A DNA stretch of 64,000 nt from GCA-2688775 sp035288865. Lineage in GTDB: Archaea > Nanobdellota > Nanobdellia > Woesearchaeales > GW2011-AR4. Made by a program: the position numbers and the translations under genes. The notes beneath the pieces were generated by a model. That model was given only the letters and a program-made list of their open reading frames with translations. It ran no database searches and was not told where the DNA came from. Below are positions 44,255 through 52,931 of the stretch, piece after piece; position 1 is the first letter of the stretch; every line of letters starts with the position of its first letter. The stretch covers positions 9,547-73,546 of the forward strand of contig DATDZA010000026.1 in assembly GCA_035288865.1 (NCBI GenBank), given 5' to 3'.

Positions 44255-45034
44255 ATGAAAGTGTGTGCGATATCGGACATCCATCAAACGCCGCTGGAAA
44301 TGGCAATTGATATGGAATTTGATATTCTAATATTTTTAGGCGACTACGATGGCTCAGACACTATCAGAAAAATCATGCAAATACAAGAAAGATTTAACAG
44401 AGATGATGAGAGAGTCATAGCGTTGCCTGGCAATCATGAGCATGCAGGTTTGCATGAAGGTCGATACATCCCTATAATCACATTTGGACCTGCTCTAAGT
44501 CCCAAAGATTATCTATCACGTTTTGCAGAATACAGAAAAGAATTACAAAGTGACCCTCAAGTTGTAAATTATTTAAGAAAATTAATAGCTAGGCCGTGGT
44601 TCAATATTTATCTAGATGAAGAGGAAATATCCTGCAAGACATTGGCTCTCCATGGAGCGTTGGCTGGCGACCTTGGAACCCACATATATGGTGATAAGTT
44701 GGACCCAAATGGCGTGGAAGCCAAATTATGGTACAGATTGAAGACTGAAGATGATCATCGAAAAAATTTTAAGATGATGGAAAGATTAAATTTAAATGTT
44801 TTGATACGGGGGCATGATAGGAACCCTCAATTTGCATCCATGGATCCGCAAGGAAAAATTACGTTGTCAACGCCTAAGAGGGAAGAAGAATATGATTTAA
44901 TGCCCGACAAGCGTCAAACAATTACTGTCGGTGAATATAGGAACGGCCATTACGTTTTGATTGATACAAAAGTTCCGGGCAAAACCAACCCAGTAGCTTA
45001 TTTCAAGCTGCTGCCTAATATCGGCAATCGTTAA
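44255..45034 (+). CDS. Calcineurin-like metallophosphoesterase
   Basis: The product has 259 residues. The metal-site motifs appear in order: SDIHQ (DxH), FLGDYDG (GDxxD-like), LPGNHEH (GNH[E/D]), LHGALAGDLG and IRGHDRNPQ (GHxxxP-like). These build the two-metal centre of MPP phosphoesterases. The substrate cannot be inferred; close relatives include protein phosphatases and cyclic nucleotide phosphodiesterases. It stands as a single gene. Confidence 0.85.
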   Translation: MKVCAISDIHQTPLEMAIDMEFDILIFLGDYDGSDTIRKIMQIQERFNRDDERVIALPGNHEHAGLHEGRYIPIITFGPALSPKDYLSRFAEYRKELQSDPQVVNYLRKLIARPWFNIYLDEEEISCKTLALHGALAGDLGTHIYGDKLDPNGVEAKLWYRLKTEDDHRKNFKMMERLNLNVLIRGHDRNPQFASMDPQGKITLSTPKREEEYDLMPDKRQTITVGEYRNGHYVLIDTKVPGKTNPVAYFKLLPNIGNR

Positions 45035-45071
45035 CTTTAAATATTTCTTTGCTATCTCCATTTTGTTTAAA

Positions 45072-45167
45072 ATGGAATCAAAACTCGAATGCCCATTATG
45101 CGGACTTGAAATTAACATAGAAGAGGAATATTGCCCTGAGTGCGGGGAAACTCTTAAAAAAGATTAA
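45072..45167 (+). CDS. Micro-protein: zinc ribbon (31 aa)
   Basis: Thirty-one residues with CPLCG and CPECG knuckles 13 residues apart and an acidic linker. It closely resembles the 38-residue zinc ribbon at 10024. A TATA-like run (TTTAAATATTTC, about 45036) precedes it. Probably a genuine stand-alone zinc ribbon ahead of the transporter gene. Confidence 0.65.
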   Translation: MESKLECPLCGLEINIEEEYCPECGETLKKD

Positions 45168-45205
45168 AAATAATTTTGCTTTTTCTTGATGCCGTTGTGA
45201 TTGAT

Positions 45206-46732
45206 ATGGATGAAAAGGAAACAAAAAAAAATCTAAAATTTTCAATTTATGACGGTGCAGCTTTTGCTGTAATGGACGGAATGACAGCTTCTTTTCTGAC
45301 GCCATTTGCGGTTGCATTAAATGCCTCAGTAAATCTTATTGCGGCTTTAAGCTATATCCCACAATTACTTGGGGCATTTGCCCAGCTTTTATCGACAAGA
45401 ATTGCAGAGATATTCCGTGACAGGAAAAAAATTCTTGTGATAGGCTCATTTGTGCATGCAATTTTTTGGATACCTTTGCTTTTAATTCCATATTCAACCC
45501 CAAACCAAAAATATTTACTGGTGGTTTATGTGGCTGTTCAGGCAATTTTTGTTCAAATAATGCTGCCCGTTGGCAATTCTTTCCTGGGCGATATCGTTCC
45601 AAAATATAATCGGGGTAAATTTTTCGGCCTTAGAAATAAAATTATAGGTATAATCTCATTTGTCTCAGCCCTTGCAGCAGGTCTAATTTTGGCTTATTTT
45701 TCTCCAAAAAATATTTTTTTGGGATTTGCAATACTCTTTTCTCTTGCATTTATCGGAAGGGTTCTTTCGGGAATTTTCAAATTATTTATGGACAATCCCG
45801 CTCAGGACTTCTGGCATGAGGAAAAATTTTCGCTTGTCGACTTTGTCAAAAGAATGGACAGGACAAATTACGGGCATTTTGTAAAATATCTCACTCTTTT
45901 CAAATTTTCAACAAACATTGCGGCTCCATTTTTTACATTGTACATTCTACGGGACTTAAATTTCAATTATCTTCAATTTACAATTATCATATCTTCTGAG
46001 CTTATAGCAAGCTTTATTGCAATGGGCATCTGGGGCAGGCTTATAGACGAGAAAGGGACCAAATTTGTTCTTTATATATGCGGATTGCTCACTCCACTTA
46101 TCCCGCTTTTCTGGCTGTTTTCCGGCAATTTTTATTATTTGATTATTGTGGCGGCTTTTTCAGGTGTTGCCTGGGCGGGGTTTAATTTAAGCGCATCAAA
46201 TTTTATATTTGATTCGGTGCAGCCCGAAAATAGAATAAGGTGCATTTCTTATCATAAATTTTTTGAGGGAATTGCGCTGTTCATTGGGGCAATTCTCGGC
46301 GGATTCTTGATAAATCATGCCCCAGCATGGATTTTTATTTCCAGCATTCCTATTGTTTTTTTGGTTTCGGGAATTTTGAGATTGATTGCATCTTTAATTT
46401 TATTGCCGACGCTAAAAGAAGCGAGATTAATAGAAATGGGAGTGGGGCATTCATTTTTTAAAAGATACATCACGATACGGCCAAGCGAAGGCCTGGTATT
46501 TGAGGTCATAGGAAAATACCGCAAGCACGAGGATGAGCAGAGCCATCAAAAAATAATGCAGAATTCGCAGAAACAAAGAGCTGAATCGAACGACAAAGAT
46601 ATTTATAAAAAGAAACTTTTGAAATACATTGACAAAAATATTTCCCCAGAAAAAGAGCAGCATGAGATTCTGGATATGCACGACATAGAGAATATTACGG
46701 AAGAGATTGAGAAGGGGAAAATCAGAAAATAA
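45206..46732 (+). CDS. MFS transporter
   Basis: About 508 residues from ATG 45206 (the frame also opens upstream at TTG 45176). Twelve predicted spans in two halves and a cytoplasmic RIAEIFRDRKKILV loop between spans 2 and 3, the MFS motif-A region. The C-terminal ~85 residues are hydrophilic and charged, probably cytoplasmic. Similar distant MFS proteins occur in many DPANN and bacterial genomes; the substrate is not predictable. Confidence 0.82.
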   Translation: MDEKETKKNLKFSIYDGAAFAVMDGMTASFLTPFAVALNASVNLIAALSYIPQLLGAFAQLLSTRIAEIFRDRKKILVIGSFVHAIFWIPLLLIPYSTPNQKYLLVVYVAVQAIFVQIMLPVGNSFLGDIVPKYNRGKFFGLRNKIIGIISFVSALAAGLILAYFSPKNIFLGFAILFSLAFIGRVLSGIFKLFMDNPAQDFWHEEKFSLVDFVKRMDRTNYGHFVKYLTLFKFSTNIAAPFFTLYILRDLNFNYLQFTIIISSELIASFIAMGIWGRLIDEKGTKFVLYICGLLTPLIPLFWLFSGNFYYLIIVAAFSGVAWAGFNLSASNFIFDSVQPENRIRCISYHKFFEGIALFIGAILGGFLINHAPAWIFISSIPIVFLVSGILRLIASLILLPTLKEARLIEMGVGHSFFKRYITIRPSEGLVFEVIGKYRKHEDEQSHQKIMQNSQKQRAESNDKDIYKKKLLKYIDKNISPEKEQHEILDMHDIENITEEIEKGKIRK

Positions 46733-46899
46733 AAAATCACGGGACAATTTGATTAATTTGTTGATATAATTAGATTAATATTAAATAGTAAAGCTTGAGA
46801 ATTATACTTATTTTCCTAATTGCACCCTAACTTTTATAAACTGGAGTTTATTCTGGATCCTATTGCAAAATTCTGGTATTTGAGATTTTGTGCTTGAAA

Positions 46900-47439
46900 A
46901 TGACTACAATAAAAGTTAAGGGACATGAATTTGCTGTTGCAGCTACTAAGGACTCTTTTGACAGGAGGGCCCTGCAGTACAAGAACAAGATTATTACAGC
47001 TTTAGGGAGGATAGGATTAAGTGAAGATGATGTAGAAATAGAAATTAAGCCTGTTGCATTTAAAAGTGCGCCTGCGTCCGCTTCGTGGTATTTAAACGGA
47101 AATTACCTCCATTACAGCTATAAGTCCTCCCGCAAATATGTTGAAAATCTTTATGTTGTTCTTAAGGTTATTGAGCTTGAGGTGGATGAGCTACTTGCCG
47201 AGCGAAAAACTCCGCAAGAGTTTATCAGCGAATTTTCTGAAGAGAAGGATGTTGAACACAGGCGCAATGCGGCGCGGGAAGTTTTAGGTGTTGATGCTGA
47301 TTCCACAGATTTGCAGCATATCGATTCAAAATATAAAGAGCTGGCAAAAAAGCATCATCCGGACATGCCCGAAGGAGATGCCGAGAAATTCAAGCAAATA
47401 AATCATGCGCATAAAGTCCTGAGGAGAGAATTACAATAA
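46900..47439 (+). CDS. J-domain (DnaJ-like) protein
   Basis: About 179 residues. The N-terminal ~115 residues form an unrecognised alpha/beta domain. The C-terminal 60 residues are a J domain: AAREVLGVDADS, KYKELAKKHHPDMPEGDAEKF with the essential HPD tripeptide, then INHAHKVLRRE. It should stimulate an Hsp70 partner or act as a J-domain-like adaptor. The J domain at the C-terminus, rather than the N-terminus, is unusual for DnaJ but common for such adaptors. A TATA-like box (TTTTATAAAC) lies near 46830. Confidence 0.85.
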   Translation: MTTIKVKGHEFAVAATKDSFDRRALQYKNKIITALGRIGLSEDDVEIEIKPVAFKSAPASASWYLNGNYLHYSYKSSRKYVENLYVVLKVIELEVDELLAERKTPQEFISEFSEEKDVEHRRNAAREVLGVDADSTDLQHIDSKYKELAKKHHPDMPEGDAEKFKQINHAHKVLRRELQ

Positions 47440-47456
47440 TTTTATTTTGCGAAAAA

Positions 47457-47795
47457 TCATCGCTTCCTTAATATTTCCAATATCGTGTCCAGCTTTTTGT
47501 TTATTTCATCAAACTCCGAATTATTTTGAGTTGGACCCCGGGATTGAAATTTTTCATTTTTTCTGAAACAATTGCTGCAGTAAACCGGTTTGTCTCCGGA
47601 CGGCCGGAAAGGAACTTCGCATTTTTCGCCGCATTTGTCGCATATTGCGCTGTGCATTTCTTTCTCGAATTCAGATCTTCCAAAGCTGCTTCTTCCAGGC
47701 CTGTCAGAGCCCCTGCCAAATCTTCTTTGGCCACCGTAGCCTGACCTGCTAGAATCTCTTCTTCCAAATTCCCCTTCTCTTTTAAAGTGTCCCAT
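47457..47795 (-). CDS. CxxC-x17-CxxC zinc protein with RG-rich head
   Basis: The product has 112 residues. CDKC and CSNC are separated by exactly 17 residues including CEVPFRPSGDKPVYC, the hallmark of the CxxC-x17-CxxC family. The N-terminal ~45 residues are rich in Arg, Gly and Ser (RGG-like), which suggests RNA binding; a short coiled segment ends the protein. Probably leaderless. Confidence 0.85.
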   Translation of the reverse strand: MGHFKREGEFGRRDSSRSGYGGQRRFGRGSDRPGRSSFGRSEFEKEMHSAICDKCGEKCEVPFRPSGDKPVYCSNCFRKNEKFQSRGPTQNNSEFDEINKKLDTILEILRKR

Positions 47796-47963
47796 ATTAT
47801 AATTATAGAGGATATATTGTCATTTATAAGGCTATGGTAGAATTTGATTCCAGAAAAGTAGACTGCGGCCATAGATTCAATAGCATTGTATAAATAGAAA
47901 TAATTACCTCACATAACAAAAACCAAAAAATATTTATTGTTCCTTGTAAAGTAGTAAGTTAAT

Positions 47964-48299
47964 ATGCCCCTTACTCCACTTTATGCCTGCACAAGATGCA
48001 AAAGGGAATTTAATTTTAATAATATTAAGTATGACGAAAACAAAAAATTAATTTGTGTTGAATGTTTGGAGAAGAAAGAAAAACTAATTAAAAAACAGCT
48101 GGCCAAAGAAAAACCGGAGGACTACCGGCCGATAGACTTCATTTGCGTCAGCTGCAGATTCAAATTCTCGATGAAAAGAGATTCTCAGCAGAATTTCAAG
48201 TGCCCTTATTGCGGAAAAACAAAATTAATGGTAGTCAAGAAATATAAAGACGAGAATGACTTGATTAATGATTCAATGGATTCGAGATTTGATAGATGA
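47964..48299 (+). CDS. Two-zinc-ribbon protein
   Basis: The product has 111 residues with three to four Cys pairs: CTRC, CVEC, CVSC and CPYC, forming two zinc ribbons joined by a Lys-rich helix. The C-terminus is charged. Such proteins commonly bind nucleic acid or other proteins. A TATA-like AAATATTTATTG lies about 30 nt upstream. Confidence 0.7.
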   Translation: MPLTPLYACTRCKREFNFNNIKYDENKKLICVECLEKKEKLIKKQLAKEKPEDYRPIDFICVSCRFKFSMKRDSQQNFKCPYCGKTKLMVVKKYKDENDLINDSMDSRFDR

Positions 48300-48349
48300 A
48301 TAAACTTATTCAATCTTCCCACTAGCCTCCAACGATCGATTTTTGATCC

Positions 48350-48763
48350 TTAGATTTTGAGACCCTCTAGCTTGTCCAGCATTGTCACGTACCTTGCAGT
48401 TTGTTTTTCTCTTCGCATGATGACCTTTTTATCATAATTTGATCTCAAAGATTCTGGAAGTTGAAGTGATAATTCTAATCCCATTTCCGATTCACGTTTA
48501 AGTGTCGTGAGCATGGTATAAACTTCTGCATAAGGTTTTGTGCAAAAAAATGGCAGTCCAAAGGAGACGTAAACTATATCTCCTTCTAAAGTCCGGTTTA
48601 CAATGTCTGAAGGTAAGTTGGGACAAGAAAAAGCAGATTCTTCAAGCTCAGAAGCTTGTCTAACTTCCACATTAAACGCCGTGATTAGAGTAATGGCATG
48701 TTCCGTAGTTAAATTAGGTAGACTCTCCTGGAATTTTTCCAGTTCTGCACGATCAAGAACCAT
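48350..48763 (-). CDS. Hypothetical protein (137 aa)
   Basis: I do not recognise it. The protein is soluble and mixed alpha/beta, with helices at both ends and two lone cysteines; no metal motif. It is divergent to ftsZ, 220 nt away, and convergent with the zinc-ribbon gene. Confidence 0.55.
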   Translation of the reverse strand: MVLDRAELEKFQESLPNLTTEHAITLITAFNVEVRQASELEESAFSCPNLPSDIVNRTLEGDIVYVSFGLPFFCTKPYAEVYTMLTTLKRESEMGLELSLQLPESLRSNYDKKVIMRREKQTARYVTMLDKLEGLKI

Positions 48764-48899
48764 TCCATGGAGAATGGACTCGGATTTATTAATTTAAGGC
48801 TTTATAAAGGTTTAAAGATGGTAAATTTTATTTTCCATACTGAAAATAATTCTCTTTTCTTTTAATGCGTAATACCATACCAGTATACAAAAACGTTAC

Positions 48900-48908
48900 A
48901 TTTATATA
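48900..48908 (+). promoter_or_regulatory. TATA box of ftsZ
   Basis: ATTTATATA precedes the ftsZ ATG by about 75 nt, leaving a ~50-nt leader that ends in GAGGTGAAT, a good ribosome site 6 nt before the start at 48984. Confidence 0.5.
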
Positions 48909-48983
48909 CTAGTTCATATATTAAAACATTAAAATTTTATTAAAAATTTGACAATTTGAGAAAAAACTTTGAGGTGAATAAGA

Positions 48984-50063
48984 ATGGGAATGGATTTTGT
49001 TATCGAAAGCGCGCTTAAGCAAAGCGTAGCACAAACAGATGATTTGCAAATCGGCCACGCTAATATTAAAGTCATTGGCTGCGGCGGTGGCGGCAGTAAT
49101 ATGGTTAGTTGGCTGTACAAGAAAGGAATTCGGGGAGCTGAAATAATTGCCTGCAACACAGATAAGCAGCACCTCGAAATCACAGAAGCTGATAAAAGAT
49201 TCTTGATTGGAAAAGAGCTTACAAGAGGGCTTGGATGCGGAGGTTTCCCGGACAAGGGAGCAAAAGCAGCCCAGGAGACTATTCAGGAAATTAAAGAAGT
49301 TCTGAAGGGCTCTGACATGGTTTTCGTCTGCGCAGGAATGGGCGGCGGAACGGGAACGGGTTCAGCTCCTGTAGTTGCACAGGTAGCAAAAGATGCAGGT
49401 GCAATCGTAATTGGAACAGTCACAATGCCTTTCAAAATTGAAAGGGCAAGAATCGACAAAGCGGAATTTGGTTTGCAACAACTAAGACAAACTTCCGACA
49501 CTGTTATTGTTATAGACAATAATAGGCTAGTTAACATTGCAGGAAACCTGCCAGTTCAGCAGGCTTTTGCAGTAGCAAACGAGCTGATTTCAACAATGAT
49601 CAGAGGGATAGTTGAGACGATCGCAGTGCCTTCACTGGTTAACTTAGACTATGCTGACGTAAAGGCAATAATGCAGGACGGTGGCGTGGCAGCTATCGGT
49701 GTCGGAGTTTCTGACACAACCAACAGGGTAGAAGAAGCAGTCAAAGGAGCTTTGTCAAACCCCTTGCTTGAGATAAGCTACAAAGGTGCAACAGGCGCTT
49801 TGATTCACATTGAAGGCGGGCCGGACATGACACTTGATGAAGTCAATAAAATCGGCGAGCTTGTAACAGAATCTCTTGATACAGATGCAAACGTTATCTG
49901 GGGAGCAAGAGTTTCCGACCAAATGAAGGGAAAAATTGCAGTTATGACAATTATCACTGGAGTGAATTCACCATGGATACTTGGAAAAGCTGACAAGAAG
50001 ACAAGAGTTATCGAAGCCAAACGATTCAGCGATGAACTTGGAATAGACTACTTTACAGATTAA
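48984..50063 (+). CDS. ftsZ: Cell division GTPase FtsZ
   Basis: The product has 359 residues. The tubulin/FtsZ signature is complete: IKVIGCGGGGSNMVSWL, NTDKQHLE, the GTP-binding GGGTGTGS near 118-124, and the T7-loop region NLDYADVKAIMQDGG supplying the catalytic Asp. The C-terminal tail is short, ending ELGIDYFTD. It forms the cytokinetic ring. A T-rich terminator follows. Confidence 0.97.
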   Translation: MGMDFVIESALKQSVAQTDDLQIGHANIKVIGCGGGGSNMVSWLYKKGIRGAEIIACNTDKQHLEITEADKRFLIGKELTRGLGCGGFPDKGAKAAQETIQEIKEVLKGSDMVFVCAGMGGGTGTGSAPVVAQVAKDAGAIVIGTVTMPFKIERARIDKAEFGLQQLRQTSDTVIVIDNNRLVNIAGNLPVQQAFAVANELISTMIRGIVETIAVPSLVNLDYADVKAIMQDGGVAAIGVGVSDTTNRVEEAVKGALSNPLLEISYKGATGALIHIEGGPDMTLDEVNKIGELVTESLDTDANVIWGARVSDQMKGKIAVMTIITGVNSPWILGKADKKTRVIEAKRFSDELGIDYFTD

Positions 50064-50067
50064 TTAA

Positions 50068-50085
50068 TTTTTATTTTTTTGTTTT
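50068..50085 (+). terminator. T-rich terminator after ftsZ
   Basis: Right after the stop codon comes an almost unbroken T run (TTTTTATTTTTTTGTTTT), the usual archaeal U-tract terminator with no hairpin needed. Confidence 0.5.
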
Positions 50086-50093
50086 AAGTCCAA

Positions 50094-50266
50094 ATGTTTG
50101 GAGCAAAATGTTCAATTTGCAATAAAACTTTTTCAAAAGGCGAGTTTTATTGCGGTTACTGGAAAATGAATAGGTTTTTTCGCTAACCAGACGCATTTGG
50201 CCACAGTTAGATGATAATACAAAGTATTGTGAATCATGTTTCAATAAACAATACAAGAAAAAATAA
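50094..50266 (+). pseudogene. Zinc-ribbon gene split by a frameshift
   Basis: ATG 50094 opens a frame with CSICNKTFSKGEFYC that stops at 50184. In the frame shifted by one, the text from about 50174 continues to DDNTKYCESCFNKQYKKK and a stop at 50264-50266. Joined at the T6 run (50175-50180), they give one ~55-residue CxxC...CxxC zinc ribbon. So it is either a recent frameshift, a sequence error in the homopolymer, or programmed slippage. Confidence 0.5.
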
Positions 50267-50290
50267 AAATCGAGGTTTAGGTGAAACAAA

Positions 50291-50521
50291 ATGGGTACTC
50301 TTCAAGGCAGAATTGAGGCAGCACATAAAAAATTTGGAAGTTACAAAGTTGAAATTGCTTTTTATGATATTGGCGATATTGACAGAAATTTTCCAATAGT
50401 AATTACGATGGATATAACAGGTTTTGGTAAATTAGTAAAAACAGCAGTTGCTCCTGATAATGTCAAGGGTTTTTTAAGACGAATAAAAGGCACGAATATA
50501 TCTATAAATATGGATAACTAA
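50291..50521 (+). CDS. Hypothetical protein (76 aa), GGTGA-class gene
   Basis: A small alpha/beta protein with an N-terminal basic helix (LQGRIEAAHKKFGSYKV). TTTAGGTGAAACAAA gives a clear ribosome site before ATG 50291. No family recognised. It is the first intact member of a row of small genes downstream of ftsZ. Confidence 0.6.
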   Translation: MGTLQGRIEAAHKKFGSYKVEIAFYDIGDIDRNFPIVITMDITGFGKLVKTAVAPDNVKGFLRRIKGTNISINMDN

Positions 50522-50634
50522 GATGATATTTAGGGAAAGCAGTTACCGAGTTAATGAAAATATTCAAATTTCATTTTCATTATTAAACAAAAAGCCAGGA
50601 AAAAAGAGTTTAAATAAAAAATAAGGTGATTACC

Positions 50635-50886
50635 ACGAGCTTACACTATTTGGAAGGGACACAACAAATTAATCGTACTAGCGATAAAGATTCATGCTTA
50701 AGATTAGAGTTGGTGCAAGGAGGCACAAATTCAATAATTAGAATTGAGATTGGAAGATTTTTTGCAGGACAGCTTGCTAAAATGCTTGAATTTCCACACC
50801 AAGATAAACCCGAACCAAGCATGAATTTCAAGGAATTTGCAGAATTTTTAGTCACAAGGAAAAAAATAAGATTGACATTTGAATAA
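50635..50886 (+). CDS. Hypothetical protein (~83 aa), probable ACG start
   Basis: The frame is open from GTG 50626, but that GTG is part of the GGTGA ribosome site. By exact analogy with the next gene (GGTGA, 5 nt, ATG) the start codon here would be ACG at 50635. The C-terminal half (MNFKEFAEFLVTRKKIRLTFE) resembles the end of the protein at 51708 (QRKKISIVIEHGLF), so the two may be diverged paralogues. Function unknown. Confidence 0.55.
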   Translation, partial: TSLHYLEGTQQINRTSDKDSCLRLELVQGGTNSIIRIEIGRFFAGQLAKMLEFPHQDKPEPSMNFKEFAEFLVTRKKIRLTFE

Positions 50887-50912
50887 AATAAAAAACAGTA
50901 AAGGTGATATTT

Positions 50913-51665
50913 ATGCCAGTAGATGAAGATAAAATAGTTAGAAAGATGGTTGCGGAAATTGCAGACGCTAATGAAAAATTCATGGGCAAGCCACAGGATT
51001 TGGAAAATTTCAAGAGGATTGTTCCGGTTCTGCTGGAAAAAGGAATTGACAATGTAAACCTGTCAATGTTTGATGAGCCAACAAAAGGAAAGTTGCTGAA
51101 CGCTCTTGGAGAGGAATATGTAAGGAGAGGCAACATGAATGATTCAGTTAAAGCGTTTATTCTTGCAGGAAACAGAATGAGGCTCGTTGAAGTCGGCGAA
51201 CACTATGAGGAAGTCGGATTATTTGGAAATGCTATTGACACTTACAGGCTTGCTGATGCAAATGATCGGCTGTTAATAATGGGCAAGAAATGCCTTGAGA
51301 ACGGGCATTTCGCTGACGCAATAAAAGCGTTTAGATTATGCAATGATGTTGAAAACCTGACAAAGGTAGGCGACGAATGTTTCCAGAAAGGCAAATGGGA
51401 TTACGCAATCGAAATATTCAACGCAATCAACAGCACAGGAAAGCTTGTCGAGATAGGCGACAAATGCCTGAAAGACAGGCAAATTGGATATGCTTCAAAA
51501 GCTTATGAACTTGCGCACGACAAAGATAAATTAAGCCAATTGGGTGATGTCTGCTTAAGGGAAGGATTGCTGGCAACGGCATTAAAATCCTACCAGCTTG
51601 CAGGCAATGACATGATGGTAACTTTCATAAGGGAAAACTTCGGCAACAAACTGTCGAGTTATTAA
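50913..51665 (+). CDS. Alpha-solenoid repeat protein (TPR/coatomer-like)
   Basis: About 250 residues from ATG 50913 behind AAGGTGAT. The chain from about 65 to 240 is a series of ~30-residue helical hairpins with a repeated pattern such as LVEVGEHYEEVGLFGNAID, LTKVGDECFQKGKWDYAIE, LVEIGDKCLKDRQIGYASK, LSQLGDVCLREGLLATALK. The repeats resemble those of eukaryotic coatomer/IFT proteins. It is probably a binding scaffold. Its position behind ftsZ invites a role in division or shape, which is speculative. Confidence 0.75.
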   Translation: MPVDEDKIVRKMVAEIADANEKFMGKPQDLENFKRIVPVLLEKGIDNVNLSMFDEPTKGKLLNALGEEYVRRGNMNDSVKAFILAGNRMRLVEVGEHYEEVGLFGNAIDTYRLADANDRLLIMGKKCLENGHFADAIKAFRLCNDVENLTKVGDECFQKGKWDYAIEIFNAINSTGKLVEIGDKCLKDRQIGYASKAYELAHDKDKLSQLGDVCLREGLLATALKSYQLAGNDMMVTFIRENFGNKLSSY

Positions 51666-51666
51666 A

Positions 51667-51678
51667 TTTTATTTTTTT
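51667..51678 (+). terminator. T-rich terminator
   Basis: TTTTATTTTTTT directly after the solenoid gene's stop is a probable U-tract terminator. Confidence 0.4.
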
Positions 51679-51707
51679 GATGTAAATTTGAATTACCAGG
51701 TGAAGAA

Positions 51708-52004
51708 ATGGTCGTAGATGTAAACATTCCAGGAAGGTTGACTAAACTTGATCCTCGAGAGTTTAAGATTGAATCTGGAGATTTATATTTAGATTTCGGG
51801 CAAAATTTATCACCAGCTGGTCGAGTTCTTTTACTATTTAATGAGAATTTTATCGCTGAATTAACGAAGCTTTTTGAGAAGGATGTAGGGAGGTTACGAG
51901 AACATATGGGGGGTAAAATTTACAGCTTGTCCCCCAGAGATTTGTTAATGCAGATACTTCAAAGAAAGAAAATATCTATTGTTATAGAACATGGGTTATT
52001 TTAA
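51708..52004 (+). CDS. Hypothetical protein (98 aa), GGTGA-class gene
   Basis: ACCAGGTGAAGAAATGG shows the ribosome site. Mixed alpha/beta protein; the segment FIAELTKLFEKD and the C-terminal RKKISIVIEHG align by eye with the protein at 50635. Family not recognised. Confidence 0.6.
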   Translation: MVVDVNIPGRLTKLDPREFKIESGDLYLDFGQNLSPAGRVLLLFNENFIAELTKLFEKDVGRLREHMGGKIYSLSPRDLLMQILQRKKISIVIEHGLF

Positions 52005-52079
52005 CAAGAAAAATTACAGTTCGAAATAAATTAATTTTGCTTAGGAAAACGGATTTAAAAAAAAAGAGGTCTGATTAAT

Positions 52080-52484
52080 ATGGAACAACAGCTTGATGCT
52101 TTTACACAGAAGAGATTTGAATTGATGGTTGAGATGGCGACAAAAAAACTGCAACATGAGATTGAGTCATTAAAGGTTGCTTTCAATTCGTTAAATGCCG
52201 AGCTTAACTCCATGAAAAGCCAGGTTTCCAGGATACAATTCCAGCCACAGCAATCACATCACATTTCAAGGCCGGCTGCTGAAGGATCTCAGCCTGCTTA
52301 TGAAGATCAAAGCCTTTCGGTAAAAAAAGAGACTAAGATAGTAGACTGTAGGCCAGACGGTGAAAGGACAGTTGAATTCGTAAGCGGCTCTTCAAAAAAC
52401 TCCGAGCCCATAAGGCCGAGATTTGGAGATTATAAGTCAGAAGATGTCAGCATTGACAAATTTTTCTATTTCGGAAGGAAATAG
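52080..52484 (+). CDS. Coiled-coil protein (134 aa)
   Basis: Residues about 5-55 form a heptad-like coiled coil (LQHEIESLKVAFNSLNAEL), followed by a Gln/Pro/Ser-rich disordered linker and a conserved-looking C-terminus (SEDVSIDKFFYFGRK). It may bring partners together; its place in the ftsZ-downstream row suggests a common process, unproven. Confidence 0.65.
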   Translation: MEQQLDAFTQKRFELMVEMATKKLQHEIESLKVAFNSLNAELNSMKSQVSRIQFQPQQSHHISRPAAEGSQPAYEDQSLSVKKETKIVDCRPDGERTVEFVSGSSKNSEPIRPRFGDYKSEDVSIDKFFYFGRK

Positions 52485-52485
52485 A

Positions 52486-52497
52486 TTTTTTTATTTT
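52486..52497 (+). terminator. T-rich terminator
   Basis: TTTTTTTATTTT follows the stop of the coiled-coil gene within 2 nt. Confidence 0.4.
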
Positions 52498-52535
52498 AAT
52501 AATATTTATAAAGAAGTTCTTTTAGGATTGATGCT

Positions 52536-52931
52536 ATGAAGATGATATTCGAGGCAGAGGATGCTATTGTAGGCATAATCTGCGGGCTGCTTGTTCTGGG
52601 ATTGACTGGCAAGTATTTTACTCTGAAATTGCCTCCATTTGTATACGTTGTCGCATTCGGAATTCTGATATTTTTCATACTATTGGATTTAGTTAATGAA
52701 GTAAAGGATTTATCAACTCATTTTGGGTTAATTGTTTTTTCTATTATCCATAATCTTATTGACCTTGTTATTTCGTTGACTTTAATATCCTATTTTACAA
52801 AGTGGAATATTCCTTACATTACAGCCAATCTTGTTCCGTATCTGCAGAATGAACCAACGTTATACTGGATTGGGATGTTTTTGGTAATAGGAAATGTCGT
52901 TTGGCTGTTTATATTTCCCTTTGCGACCTAA
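52536..52931 (+). CDS. Four-span membrane protein
   Basis: The product has 131 residues with four predicted spans (about 9-25, 32-52, 63-85, 105-128) and short polar loops. No family recognised. Its stop region overlaps that of the convergent DUF357 gene by a few bases. Confidence 0.65.
   Translation: MKMIFEAEDAIVGIICGLLVLGLTGKYFTLKLPPFVYVVAFGILIFFILLDLVNEVKDLSTHFGLIVFSIIHNLIDLVISLTLISYFTKWNIPYITANLVPYLQNEPTLYWIGMFLVIGNVVWLFIFPFAT

Noticed and set aside
30421..48912. TATACTAG recurring in several promoter regions (30421, 39229 reversed, 39264, 48905)
   Set aside because: An 8-mer of this AT content is expected about this often in 64 kb on both strands, so no shared regulator is claimed.
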